DNA of 64,000 nt from SHVZ01 sp041906305 (GTDB taxonomy: Bacteria > Pseudomonadota > Alphaproteobacteria > SHVZ01), in NCBI GenBank assembly GCA_041906305.1, contig JAYRJL010000005.1:1-64000 (forward strand), written 5' to 3'. The position numbers and the translations under genes are program-made. Every line of letters starts with the position of its first letter. Position 1 is the first letter of the stretch. This document shows, piece after piece, positions 8,939-16,833 of this stretch. The notes under the pieces were generated by a model. It did not search any database and was not told where the DNA came from. It worked only from the letters and a program-made list of their open reading frames with translations.

Positions 8939-8969
8939 ACTACCAGTACTAGAGGGGCTCACTACCAGT
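8939..8969. promoter_or_regulatory. Tandem direct repeat, possible response-regulator binding site
   Basis: ACTACCAGT occurs at 8939-8947 and again at 8961-8969, start to start 22 bases, two helical turns. It lies upstream of the OmpR-type regulator gene. OmpR-family proteins usually bind tandem direct repeats on one face of DNA. Binding is inferred, not shown. Confidence 0.35.
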
Positions 8970-8979
8970 CACCCAATAT

Positions 8980-9828
8980 CTATGAACCTAGACGTAACAG
9001 CTCCGCGACGGTCCGGAACAACGGATGGGCCTGGTCCGCCAGAGTGTCGACGATCGAGAAGTGATGGAGGCCGGCCAAGCTCCTCGTCTCGACATCCCAG
9101 GTGGCGCCCAAAGTGTCCTGGTGTCTGTGATACTCCTCACTTTCGGCGCTCCCCACGGCCAGGATCACCCGGCCGGCCCTTGGCTCGGGCTTGGGCAGGC
9201 GGATCGGGCTGAGCGCCTTGGCCTCCTCGGGGCTCATCCTGAGGGACGCATTCAGGTAGGTGAGCTGGATCGGCTCGAGGTCGTAGAGGCCGCTGAGCGC
9301 GACCGCGCCGGCGAGATACGGGCCAGGCCCGGTCGCCGCCATCGCGGTCAGGTGGCCGCCGGCGGAGTGGCCGGTGACCAGCATCCGCCGCTTGTCCAGG
9401 CCCAGCGAATCCGCCTGGTCGGCCACCCAGGCGATGCCGGCCCGGACCGAGGCGACGAGCTGGGTCATCGTGACGCCCGGGCAGAGCGGGTAGCCCAGCG
9501 CCACGAAGGCCGCGCCCTGCCGGACCCAGGGCCGGGCGAGGCAGCCGAAGAACTGCTTGTCGAGCAGGTGCCAGTAGCCGCCATGGATGAAGATCACGAC
9601 CGGGGGCTTCGACGCCTTGGGCCGGAAGAGGTCGAGCGTGTCGCGCGGCCCCGGCCCGTAGGCGATGTCGAGCTCGCCGCCGAGCTCGGCGCGGACGCGG
9701 GCCGAGGACTGCTGGAACCGCGCCATGTAGGTCGGGGCGTCGGGATAGCGCGCGCGGTTGTTGTACTGGAGGTCGAGGGCGGCCTGGTCGTAAGGGCCGA
9801 AGACGAGCGGGGATGCGGGAGCGTTCAT
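8980..9828 (-). CDS. Alpha/beta hydrolase, arylformamidase/esterase-like
   Basis: 282 residues. The oxyanion-hole motif is HGGYW at residues 82-86, the nucleophile elbow GHSAGGH has Ser155, and the likely catalytic His is in LHHFSIVD near the C-terminus. This combination, with an N-terminal YNNRARYPD segment, resembles kynurenine formamidase (KynB-like) and related carboxylesterases. No tryptophan-catabolism genes are nearby, so the substrate is open. ATG 9828 is chosen because the longer upstream frame is Arg-rich and not conserved-looking. It is followed by 119 non-coding bases before the regulator gene. Confidence 0.85.
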   Translation of the reverse strand: MNAPASPLVFGPYDQAALDLQYNNRARYPDAPTYMARFQQSSARVRAELGGELDIAYGPGPRDTLDLFRPKASKPPVVIFIHGGYWHLLDKQFFGCLARPWVRQGAAFVALGYPLCPGVTMTQLVASVRAGIAWVADQADSLGLDKRRMLVTGHSAGGHLTAMAATGPGPYLAGAVALSGLYDLEPIQLTYLNASLRMSPEEAKALSPIRLPKPEPRAGRVILAVGSAESEEYHRHQDTLGATWDVETRSLAGLHHFSIVDTLADQAHPLFRTVAELLRLGS

Positions 9829-10022
9829 GCCGAGATCAAATCCTCCGCCCCGCGCCTTTGCAAGGAACCCTCGCACGCCGCGGTCGCGGCGGCGGCGACA
9901 TCGTCCCGCACATCTCCGCGATCGTGCAGGTCGTCGACGAGGACCCGGCACGCCGCGCGGCGTGAGGCTTGGCAAGGCATGCACGGACGAAGAGACTGGC
10001 GCCTCCTGAAGAGAGGTACCGC

Positions 10023-10493
10023 ATGACAAAGCCGTCCGGCTTCGATCCGAAGTCGCTGCCCGAAAGCAATTCGACCAGCTATCCCGAGCCGTTCCGCGAC
10101 GGCGGCCGCAATCGCTGGTATCGCCGCGTCGGCGATCATGCGGGCCTCAAGAACTTCGGCGTCAATCTCGTGCGCATCGTGCCGGGCGGCATGTCCTCGC
10201 AGCGCCACTGGCACACGAAGGAGGACGAGTTCGTCCACGTGCTCGAAGGCGAGCTCGTGCTCGTCACCGAGGCTGGCGAGGAGCTGCTGAAGCCGGGCAT
10301 GTGCGCGGGCTTTCCGGCCGGCGCCGCCAACGGTCACCACTTCGTCAATCGCTCGGCGAAGGATGCGCTGATGCTCGTCGTCGGCGATCGACAGACGCAG
10401 GACGAGTGCCACTATCCCGACATCGACCTCTTTATCGGACCCGGCGCCGACGGCAAGCACCGCTTCACGCGCAAGGACGGCACGCCCTACTGA
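10023..10493 (+). CDS. Cupin-domain protein
   Basis: 156 residues, a single-domain cupin. The first cupin motif includes H62, H64 and E68 (RHWHTKEDEFVHVLEG), and the second segment is PAGAANGHHFVN. These would bind one metal ion. Small stand-alone cupins include isomerases, dioxygenases and sugar-binding proteins, so no reaction can be assigned. ATG 10023 has AGAGAGG a few bases upstream. It is followed after 33 bases by ribA on the same strand. Confidence 0.8.
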   Translation: MTKPSGFDPKSLPESNSTSYPEPFRDGGRNRWYRRVGDHAGLKNFGVNLVRIVPGGMSSQRHWHTKEDEFVHVLEGELVLVTEAGEELLKPGMCAGFPAGAANGHHFVNRSAKDALMLVVGDRQTQDECHYPDIDLFIGPGADGKHRFTRKDGTPY

Positions 10494-10526
10494 CGCGCCG
10501 GCGGCATTCGCCTATATCTTCGCCCC

Positions 10527-11663
10527 ATGGGGGACACGAAGACGACCCAGGACCGACGGCCGCGTGCGCTGATCGCGGTCGACCGCGCGCTCGCGGAACT
10601 TCGCCGCGGCGGCGTCGTCGGATTGCGCGGACCCGAAGGCCGCGTCGCCCTGATCCTCGCCGCCGAGATGGCGACCGAGGACGGGCTTTCCGAGCTCTCG
10701 CGTCTCTCCGGATCGGCGCCGGTGCTGGCGGTGACGGGGCGTCGCGTCGCCGCGCTCACGGCGCGCGACGGCACCTCGGACGCCGTGCACACGCTGGCGC
10801 TTCCGCACGATGCCGACGAGCTTTCGATCCGTCGCCTGGTCGATCCGACCGTCGGCAGCGGCGGCATCGACGCCTCGATCGCGGTGCTGGCGGAGCCGCC
10901 GAAGAGTCTCGCGACCTCGGCGATCCAGCTCGCCAAGCTCGCGCGCCTGCTGCCCGCCGCGCTGATCGCCTGGGCGCCGCCGGCGGAGCTCGACGAGATG
11001 CGGCGCTGGGCGCGCAGCCAGTCGCTGCTGCTGGTCGAGCGCGACGATGTCGCGGCGTATCCGGGCCTGACCGCGCGACGTCTCACCAAGGTCAGCGAAG
11101 CACGCGTGCCGCTCGCCGATGCCGAGGACGCGCGCATCGTCGCGTTCCGCCCGCTCGACGGCGGCGGCGAGCATCTGGCGATCGTGGTGGGATCGCCCGA
11201 CCCCGCGTCGCCGGTGCTGGTGCGGCTGCACTCGCAATGCTTCACCGGCGACCTGATCGGAAGCCTTCGCTGCGATTGCGGCGACCAGCTGCGTGGCGCG
11301 ATCCGCCAGATCGCCAAGGACGGATCCGGCATCGTGCTCTATCTCGCCCAGGAAGGCCGCGACATCGGGCTGGTGAACAAGCTCCGCGCCTACGAACTCC
11401 AGGACCGCGGCCTCGACACCTTCGATGCCAACGAGGCGCTGGGCTTCGATGCCGACGAGCGCGTGTTCCTGCCGGCGGCCGAGATGCTGCGACAGCTCGG
11501 CATCGGGCGCGTGCGGCTTCTCACCAACAATCCGAAGAAGGTCGAGGGGCTGGTCGAGGCCGGCGTCCAGGTCACCGACCGGGTCGGCCACGCCTTCCCT
11601 GCCAACGGCCACAACGCCGCCTACCTCCAGACCAAGCGCGACCGCGGCGGGCATCTGCTGTAG
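10527..11663 (+). CDS. ribA: GTP cyclohydrolase II with a degenerate N-terminal domain
   Basis: 378 residues. The C-terminal half is GTP cyclohydrolase II, the first committed enzyme of riboflavin synthesis: zinc ligands C238, C249 and C251 (HSQCFTGDLIGSLRCDCGDQ), then YLAQEGRDIGLVNKLRAYELQ and LLTNNPKKVEGL. The N-terminal ~200 residues align in position with a dihydroxybutanone-phosphate synthase-like (RibB) domain, but I see no clear RibB acidic active-site motif, so this half is probably non-catalytic. Long RibA proteins with such a domain occur in Rhodospirillales. No other riboflavin genes are adjacent. Confidence 0.9.
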   Translation: MGDTKTTQDRRPRALIAVDRALAELRRGGVVGLRGPEGRVALILAAEMATEDGLSELSRLSGSAPVLAVTGRRVAALTARDGTSDAVHTLALPHDADELSIRRLVDPTVGSGGIDASIAVLAEPPKSLATSAIQLAKLARLLPAALIAWAPPAELDEMRRWARSQSLLLVERDDVAAYPGLTARRLTKVSEARVPLADAEDARIVAFRPLDGGGEHLAIVVGSPDPASPVLVRLHSQCFTGDLIGSLRCDCGDQLRGAIRQIAKDGSGIVLYLAQEGRDIGLVNKLRAYELQDRGLDTFDANEALGFDADERVFLPAAEMLRQLGIGRVRLLTNNPKKVEGLVEAGVQVTDRVGHAFPANGHNAAYLQTKRDRGGHLL

Positions 11664-11683
11664 CGCCGAGCGTCGCTCCATCA

Positions 11684-11831
11684 GCCCCCCCTCGGCTGCG
11701 CAGCAGACGGAGAGGGACGAGGTGGGGGCACACGCAAGGTCCAGGCGGCAGACACGGCGGTTGCCATTTCCGCCCGAGCCATGCCCCCACCCCGGCCCTC
11801 CCCCGCGTACGACGCGAGGGAGGGGGCACGA
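11684..11831. repeat. Palindromic C/G-rich repeat, paired unit
   Basis: Two hairpin modules face outward. The first (about 11684-11727) is CCCCCCTCGGCTGCGCAGCAG with its G-rich partner and ends in GGTGGGGGC; the second (about 11783-11831) begins GCCCCCACCCC and ends in a hairpin with loop GCGTACGACGC. They belong to the family found throughout the window. The pair occupies most of the 305-base gap between ribA and the next gene; the rest of that gap shows no gene or clear promoter. Confidence 0.75.
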
Positions 11832-11968
11832 GGCGTGCCGCGCGTGGATGCGGGCGGCACGAATTGCCGAGGCAAAAGCGGGCCTTGTCGAAATAGCCGT
11901 GTCTTTCCAAAGGGGGTGTGCTGGCACCCTCCTTGCTTCTGGGGATGCACCAGTTTCACAGCGGCCCC

Positions 11969-12982
11969 ATGACTGACGTCGAACTCCGTTCCTTCCAGAG
12001 CCTCACCCCGGCGTCGTCCGCTTCCGCGGCGCCGGGGACTTCTGTCTACGAGAACAAGCAGAAGACCTGGACCGACGGCGACACCGCGAGCTTCAAGGAC
12101 CTGCTCGCGATCATCAATCCGCTGCAGCACATCCCGGTCGTCGGCACGATCTACCGCGCCGTCACCGGCGACGAGATCGCGGCGATGCCGAGCATCATCG
12201 GCGGCGCCATCTTCGGCGGCCCGGTCGGTCTCGTCCTCAGCCTTGCCGACAACGCGATCAAGGGCGAAACCGGCAAGAACGTCGGCGAGACCGTGGTCGC
12301 GGGCCTGTTCGGATCCTCCACGCCCGCCGACGCGCCGGCCGAGACGAATGTCGCGGCGGCGAGCCCGCCATCCGCCGAACCGCCCAAGCCGAAGCTCGCG
12401 ATCGACATCCCGGCGCCGCGTCCGGGCGAGCACGTCCCGCAGCCCTTCGCCGACGGCAAGCCGCCGGTCGTCATCGACCTGCCGCAGCCCAAATGGGCGC
12501 AGGAGGCCGGCAGCGCCCGCGGACTGCCGGGTCAGAAGCCTTCCCCGCAGCCGTCCATCGCGCAGCAGGCGGCGGCCAAGCCCGCTCCGGCCGCGGCGCC
12601 GATCGTTCCGGTCGGCGGCAGCCCGATCAAGGCGGGCATGCCGCTCTCGTTCCAGAGCGTGTCGGCGATCCCGACGATCCAGGCGCAGGCGCCGACGGTC
12701 CCGGACATGGCGGCGCCGACCAAGACCGAGCACAAGGCCAATACCGAGCACAAGGGCAAGACCGCCCAGGACCGCTTCCGCTCGACCGACATCCCGTCGC
12801 CCGACGCCGAGCCGAGCGCGCTCGCGAACGGAGGCGATCTCGTCGCCGCGCCGGGCGGCACGCCGATCACGCGCGACGCCGTGCCCGGCGCGATGCAGAG
12901 CGCCCTCGACAAGTACGCGACGATGATGCGCGCCCGGAACAGCGCCCAGGCCGCGCCGACGCAAGTGAGCGTCCTCCGCTGA
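11969..12982 (+). CDS. Pro/Ala-rich hypothetical protein with a short conserved hydrophobic segment
   Basis: 337 residues from ATG 11969. Residues 30-110 contain WTDGDTASFKDLLAIINPLQ, HIPVVGTIYRAVTGDEI and a Gly-rich hydrophobic stretch (IIGGAIFGGPVGLVLSLADNAI), which could be one or two weak membrane segments. The remainder is low-complexity Pro/Ala/Lys sequence with no domain I recognise. The INPLQHIPVVGTIYR segment appears, to my memory, in other alphaproteobacterial hypothetical proteins. Initiation at ATG 11945 cannot be excluded, as neither site has a good ribosome-binding site. The L,D-transpeptidase gene follows 38 bases downstream, so an envelope role is possible. Confidence 0.65.
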   Translation: MTDVELRSFQSLTPASSASAAPGTSVYENKQKTWTDGDTASFKDLLAIINPLQHIPVVGTIYRAVTGDEIAAMPSIIGGAIFGGPVGLVLSLADNAIKGETGKNVGETVVAGLFGSSTPADAPAETNVAAASPPSAEPPKPKLAIDIPAPRPGEHVPQPFADGKPPVVIDLPQPKWAQEAGSARGLPGQKPSPQPSIAQQAAAKPAPAAAPIVPVGGSPIKAGMPLSFQSVSAIPTIQAQAPTVPDMAAPTKTEHKANTEHKGKTAQDRFRSTDIPSPDAEPSALANGGDLVAAPGGTPITRDAVPGAMQSALDKYATMMRARNSAQAAPTQVSVLR

Positions 12983-13020
12983 GCGTGCTGCAGCGCGTCC
13001 TCATCTGGAGTAGAACCCGG

Positions 13021-13554
13021 ATGATGACGAGCAACGTCCTGGTCGCGACGCCGACCGGCCCCGATCCCTGGACCGCCACTGCCGAGTTCCGCGGCCGGCG
13101 CTTCCGCGCGTCGATCGGGCGGAACGGTCTGGTCGCGGCGGAGGCAAAGCGCGAAGGCGACGGCAAGAGCCCGATCGGCATCTGGCCGATGCGCAACCTG
13201 TTCTTTCGCCCCGACCGCGTGACGCCGAAGTCGCGGCTGCCGCTCCGCGAGATCCGGCCCGAGGACAGCTGGTGCGATGCGCCGGCGCATCCCGACTACA
13301 ACCGCCTCGTCACCAAGCCGTTCGGCGCGAGCCACGAGGACATGTGGCTCGAGAGCGGTGTCTACGACCTGGTCGTCGATCTCGGCTACAACGACGACCC
13401 GCCGGTCGCGGGCCTCGGCAGCGCGATCTTCCTGCATGTAGTCCGGCCCGACTTCGGCGCGACCGCCGGCTGCCTGGCGCTGCCGCGCGAGGATCTCCTC
13501 GGCGTTCTCGCCGAGATCGGCGCGGAAGGCGCGGTCGAGTTCCGTCCCGCCTGA
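13021..13554 (+). CDS. L,D-transpeptidase (YkuD-type) domain protein
   Basis: 177 residues. The catalytic signature is HVVRPDFGATAGCLALP with H139 and C151, the His and Cys of YkuD-fold L,D-transpeptidases, which make 3-3 peptidoglycan crosslinks or attach proteins to the wall. The N-terminal region (GDGKSPIGIWPMRNLFFRPD) matches the substrate-side segment of the YcgS/ErfK-like group. No signal peptide is visible, unusual for a periplasmic enzyme; export could depend on another route or the protein could be cytoplasmic. ATG 13021 follows CTGGAG; ATG 13024 is equivalent. Confidence 0.85.
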   Translation: MMTSNVLVATPTGPDPWTATAEFRGRRFRASIGRNGLVAAEAKREGDGKSPIGIWPMRNLFFRPDRVTPKSRLPLREIRPEDSWCDAPAHPDYNRLVTKPFGASHEDMWLESGVYDLVVDLGYNDDPPVAGLGSAIFLHVVRPDFGATAGCLALPREDLLGVLAEIGAEGAVEFRPA

Positions 13555-13561
13555 GTTCGCG

Positions 13562-13590
13562 CCCGTTCTCCCGCGAAGCCGGGAGGGTCC
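13562..13590. repeat. Degenerate single repeat hairpin between convergent genes
   Basis: TTCTCCCGCGAAGCCGGGAGGG forms a short hairpin and resembles the core of the palindromic family. It sits between the stops of the L,D-transpeptidase gene and the oxygenase gene on the opposite strand and could serve as a bidirectional terminator. Confidence 0.5.
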
Positions 13591-13620
13591 GATGGCCGTT
13601 CGGCTGCGCTCGCAGCGAGG

Positions 13621-15219
13621 CTAGCGCCGCCCGAACAGCATCGTGACGTTGACCCGCCGGTTCTCGTATCCCGGCCTGAAATCCAGCGGCGCCGTCGCGT
13701 GGAAGAGATCCGAGTTGAAGATCACCGCGCGGTTGCGGCGATAGGGGACGTTGACCGCCGTCTTCCCTGATGCGTCGAGGAAACGGCGGATCTTCTTGCG
13801 GTCCTTGTTGTAGTCGTCGAAGTTCCATTCGGCCGGCGCCTCGACCGGCCAGACCATGAGGCCGCCCGTCTCCGGGTTCAGGTTCGCCTCGTCCGGCGTG
13901 ACCCAGAAGTTCACGTTCACCGCGGCGTTGTCGCCGTGGATGCCGATGCCTTCCATGCGAGGCTCGTACTTGTAGGCCCACATCTGGGTCAGCCGATGGT
14001 CCTTGAAGATCGCGGGCATCGCGCGCGTGAGATCCTCGGCGATCTGGAAAAGCAGCGGACAGCAGAAGCCGTCGCCGGCATAGGTTCCGAGATAGGCGCG
14101 GCGCTTGCCTTCCTCATGGAAGTTGTGGCCGACCTCGTTCCAGATCGTGGAGTCGAGGCAGAAGCGGCGAAGCGCCTCCAGCGCGTCTTCCTTGAGCAGC
14201 CCGTCAAGGAAGCAGATGCCGGGCGGTACCGCATAGAGCCGCTCGATCTCGCGGCGGTCCCAGGCGTCGCCGAGCACGCCGCCGGCCTGCACCGGTGCCT
14301 CGCGCCAATGGACGATGCGCGCATAGCTGTCGGCGATGGGACCGAGCTCGGCCTGCGACAGCATCACCGTCGCAGCCTCGCCATGGATGCGCTCGACCTC
14401 GTCCTTCATCGCACGATAGTCGTCGATCTCGGCCGCGAGATCGTCCGGCGCCAAGCCCCGCTCGCGAAGATACGAAAGCTGCTCGATGTCGTGGCTGAGC
14501 TTGGGCGCGTTGATCGCGAGCGGCGGGCCCGGCGGCGGCAGCGGCGAGCCGTCGGCCGGCCACCAGCGGCTGCCGCGCCTGGCGATCAGGCCCGTGCGGA
14601 AGCAGCGCACGGCCTCCTCGTAGCGGCGCTCGTTGACGTGCAGCCAGCCGAGGCCGACCCACGCGTCGCTCGCCTGCGGATTGATCTCGATCGCCTGGCC
14701 GAAGCGCGCCGCGGCTTCGTCGCCGCGCCCGAGCGCCCGCAGCACGCCGGCGAGTGCGACCAGCACGCGCACCAGCGTCGGCTGGCGCTGGATCGCCTGG
14801 GTCAGCGGCTCGAGCGCTTCGGCCGCACGGCCGAGATCGGCGAGCGACGTGCCGATCACCGTGTAGGCCGCGACGAGATCGGGATCGAGCCGCGAGGCCT
14901 TCCGTGCCTCGCGCACCGCCTCCTCGTGCTGGCCGTCGGCGCGATAGGCGAAGGCGAGGTTGCAGCGGATCATCGCCGACTTCGGCGCACGACCCGCGGC
15001 CTTCTTCAGCGTGTCGATCGCCTCGCGGCGGCGGTTGCCGCCGAGCGCGACGAGACCGAGGAAGTTGAGCGCATCCGGATCGTCGCGCTCGCGCTCGAGC
15101 ACGCGCCGGCTCGCCTCCTCGACCTCGAGCATGGCGCCGCGGCGGAGCGCGTCGGCGGCCTGTGCGAGGAGCCGGTTCCGGTCGAGTCCGCCGAACCCCG
15201 GACCTCGCGGTCCGGTCAC
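13621..15219 (-). CDS. TPR protein with C-terminal 2-oxoglutarate/Fe(II) oxygenase-type domain
   Basis: 532 residues. Residues 1 to about 230 are tetratricopeptide repeats (LNFLGLVALGG, RCNLAFAYRADG, AYTVIGTSLADLG, WVGLGWLHVNERR). The C-terminal part has the double-stranded beta-helix iron site: HGD in GIGIHGDNAAVNVNFWV, a downstream His in NSDLFHATAPLDF, and an Arg-rich end (RRVNVTMLFGRR) that could hold 2-oxoglutarate. Similar TPR-2OG proteins hydroxylate proteins or modify glycans; substrate unknown. The start is GTG 15219, overlapping the stop of yggS by four bases (GTGA), which implies translational coupling. Confidence 0.8.
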   Translation of the reverse strand: MTGPRGPGFGGLDRNRLLAQAADALRRGAMLEVEEASRRVLERERDDPDALNFLGLVALGGNRRREAIDTLKKAAGRAPKSAMIRCNLAFAYRADGQHEEAVREARKASRLDPDLVAAYTVIGTSLADLGRAAEALEPLTQAIQRQPTLVRVLVALAGVLRALGRGDEAAARFGQAIEINPQASDAWVGLGWLHVNERRYEEAVRCFRTGLIARRGSRWWPADGSPLPPPGPPLAINAPKLSHDIEQLSYLRERGLAPDDLAAEIDDYRAMKDEVERIHGEAATVMLSQAELGPIADSYARIVHWREAPVQAGGVLGDAWDRREIERLYAVPPGICFLDGLLKEDALEALRRFCLDSTIWNEVGHNFHEEGKRRAYLGTYAGDGFCCPLLFQIAEDLTRAMPAIFKDHRLTQMWAYKYEPRMEGIGIHGDNAAVNVNFWVTPDEANLNPETGGLMVWPVEAPAEWNFDDYNKDRKKIRRFLDASGKTAVNVPYRRNRAVIFNSDLFHATAPLDFRPGYENRRVNVTMLFGRR

Positions 15220-15878
15220 GCCCGCGCTCCGAAGATGGCGGAGCCGACGCGCACATGGGTCGAGCCGTGGCGGACCGCGGTCTCGAAGTCGCCGCTCATG
15301 CCCATGCTGAGCTGGGCGAGGCCGTTGCGCCGCCCGATCACGTGCAAGGCATCGAAATGCGGCGAGGGGTCGCCTTCCGCCGGCGGAATGCACATGACGC
15401 CGTCGACGACGAAGCCGGCGAGCCTGGCCGCGTCGATCAGCGCGTCCGCCTGGTCGGGATCGACGCCGGCCTTCTGCGGCTCGCGCCCGATATTCACCTG
15501 CACGAGGACGCGCGGGCGGCGGCCGACCTGCTCGGACGCCTTGGCCAGCGCCTCGATCAGGCGCGGGCGGTCGATCGTCTCGATGACGTCGAACAGCTTC
15601 ACCGCATCCTTGGCCTTGTTGGTCTGCAGCGGTCCGATCAGGCGGAGCTGCAGGTCGGCGTAGCGCGCCTTGAGCGCGGGCCATTTGGACTCCGCCTCCT
15701 GCACGCGGTTCTCGCCGAAGATCCGCTGGCCGGCCGCGAGCGCGGCCTCGAGGCCCGGCACCTCGACCGTCTTCGAGACCGCGACCAGCGTCACGTCCTC
15801 CGGCTTTCGTCCGGCGGCGGAAGCGGCATCGGCGATGCGGCGGCGGACGGCGGCGAGCGATGCGGCGATATCGGTCAT
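15216..15878 (-). CDS. YggS-family pyridoxal-phosphate homeostasis protein
   Basis: 220 residues, a single PLP-binding TIM barrel like the N-terminal domain of alanine racemase. Lys36 in VAVSKT binds PLP; other family motifs are FGENRVQEAESKW, HLIGPLQTNK-type LIGPLQTNKAKDAV, and LSMGMSGDFETAVRHGSTHVRVGSAIFG. These proteins regulate free PLP and amino-acid pools rather than catalyse a reaction. ATG 15878 is preferred to the in-frame TTG at 15887. The last bases overlap the start of the TPR-oxygenase gene. Confidence 0.93.
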   Translation of the reverse strand: MTDIAASLAAVRRRIADAASAAGRKPEDVTLVAVSKTVEVPGLEAALAAGQRIFGENRVQEAESKWPALKARYADLQLRLIGPLQTNKAKDAVKLFDVIETIDRPRLIEALAKASEQVGRRPRVLVQVNIGREPQKAGVDPDQADALIDAARLAGFVVDGVMCIPPAEGDPSPHFDALHVIGRRNGLAQLSMGMSGDFETAVRHGSTHVRVGSAIFGARA

Positions 15879-15909
15879 GGGCGACAACAGAAGAAAGTGG
15901 AGCCGAAGG

Positions 15910-16749
15910 CTACTTATACTCCGCCGGCACGTAGCCGAAGCGGTCCATCTGTTCGCGGTGGTCGGAGACGATCTGCTTCACCTGCTCAGGGGTGAGGTCG
16001 TGGCGCCACTGGCCGGCCTCGCCCTTGCGGAAGAAGGATTCCGCCTTCGCCGGGCGCTCGATGAAGCCCTTGGCCTTCTCCTGGTTCTTCAGGACCTTGA
16101 ACGAGGACTGCTTGATCGCCTTGTCGAGGCGGTCGCGCGGGGCGTTGATGCCGAGAAACTTGGCGACGGCGCCGAAGCTTTTGAACGGGCTTTCCAGCAT
16201 GTCCTCGTAGCGCAGCACGAGGAGGCGCGGGTTGGGCTTGCCGGTCCAGCTCTCGACGTGCTGCGACCAGGAGCTCATGAATTCGTAGACGTGCTTCTCC
16301 GACGGCGTGGTCATCGCGCCCTTGGTCGCCATGACCTTGATCACCTCGTCGATCGTGATGCCGAGATGGTGCGAGTAGGAGATCGCGACGTCGAGGGGAT
16401 TGCGGACCACGTAGATGGCGCCGGCGGTCACCTCGAGGTTCACGGTCGGATGGCCGCGATCCTCGAGTAGCGCATTGTGGGTCTTGGCGAAGACGGTGTC
16501 CGGAAACGCCTTGGTCAGCTCGCGATGGACCAGCGGGCGCAGGCGGGCGACGTCGTCGAGCGAGTATTCGGTCCAGGGACGCGGATCGAACTTGCGATAG
16601 AGGACCGTCTGGCTTTCGCCGGCCGTGAACTCCATCAGCTTGTTGATGTCGTAGGGCTGGTCGGGATTCCGCATGAAGTTGTGCAGAAACGCGCGCAGCC
16701 AGGTGTTTCCCGACTTGGGATACGAGGCGAGCCAGAGAATTCCGCCCAT
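15910..16749 (-). CDS. PAPS-dependent sulfotransferase
   Basis: 279 residues. The 5'-phosphosulfate loop is YPKSGNTW at residues 10-17 and the 3'-phosphate motif is VRNPLDVAISYSHHLG near residue 115. This is a cytoplasmic-type sulfotransferase fold, moving sulfate from PAPS to an acceptor that cannot be predicted; bacterial members act on lipids, sugars or small molecules. No signal peptide. The gene lies between porin and yggS on the same strand; the terminator at 16781-16811 probably isolates it from the porin. Confidence 0.88.
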   Translation of the reverse strand: MGGILWLASYPKSGNTWLRAFLHNFMRNPDQPYDINKLMEFTAGESQTVLYRKFDPRPWTEYSLDDVARLRPLVHRELTKAFPDTVFAKTHNALLEDRGHPTVNLEVTAGAIYVVRNPLDVAISYSHHLGITIDEVIKVMATKGAMTTPSEKHVYEFMSSWSQHVESWTGKPNPRLLVLRYEDMLESPFKSFGAVAKFLGINAPRDRLDKAIKQSSFKVLKNQEKAKGFIERPAKAESFFRKGEAGQWRHDLTPEQVKQIVSDHREQMDRFGYVPAEYK

Positions 16750-16780
16750 GCCGGTGTCCGAACGGGAAGCGACGCCGAAA

Positions 16781-16811
16781 AGAAAAAGGGGAGCGGCCGA
16801 AGCCGCTCCCC
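16781..16811 (-). terminator. Rho-independent terminator of the porin gene
   Basis: On the minus strand GGGGAGCGGC and GCCGCTCCCC pair over ten bases around the tetraloop TTCG, followed by TTTTTCT. It lies 23 bases after the porin stop and matches a strong intrinsic terminator. Confidence 0.85.
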
Positions 16812-16833
16812 CTCAAGACGAAGCGACGAGAGC

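Noticed and set aside
13621..15684. Longer version of the TPR-oxygenase reading back into yggS
   Set aside because: The extra 155 residues are a shadow of yggS; the GTG at 15219 overlapping the yggS stop is the natural start.
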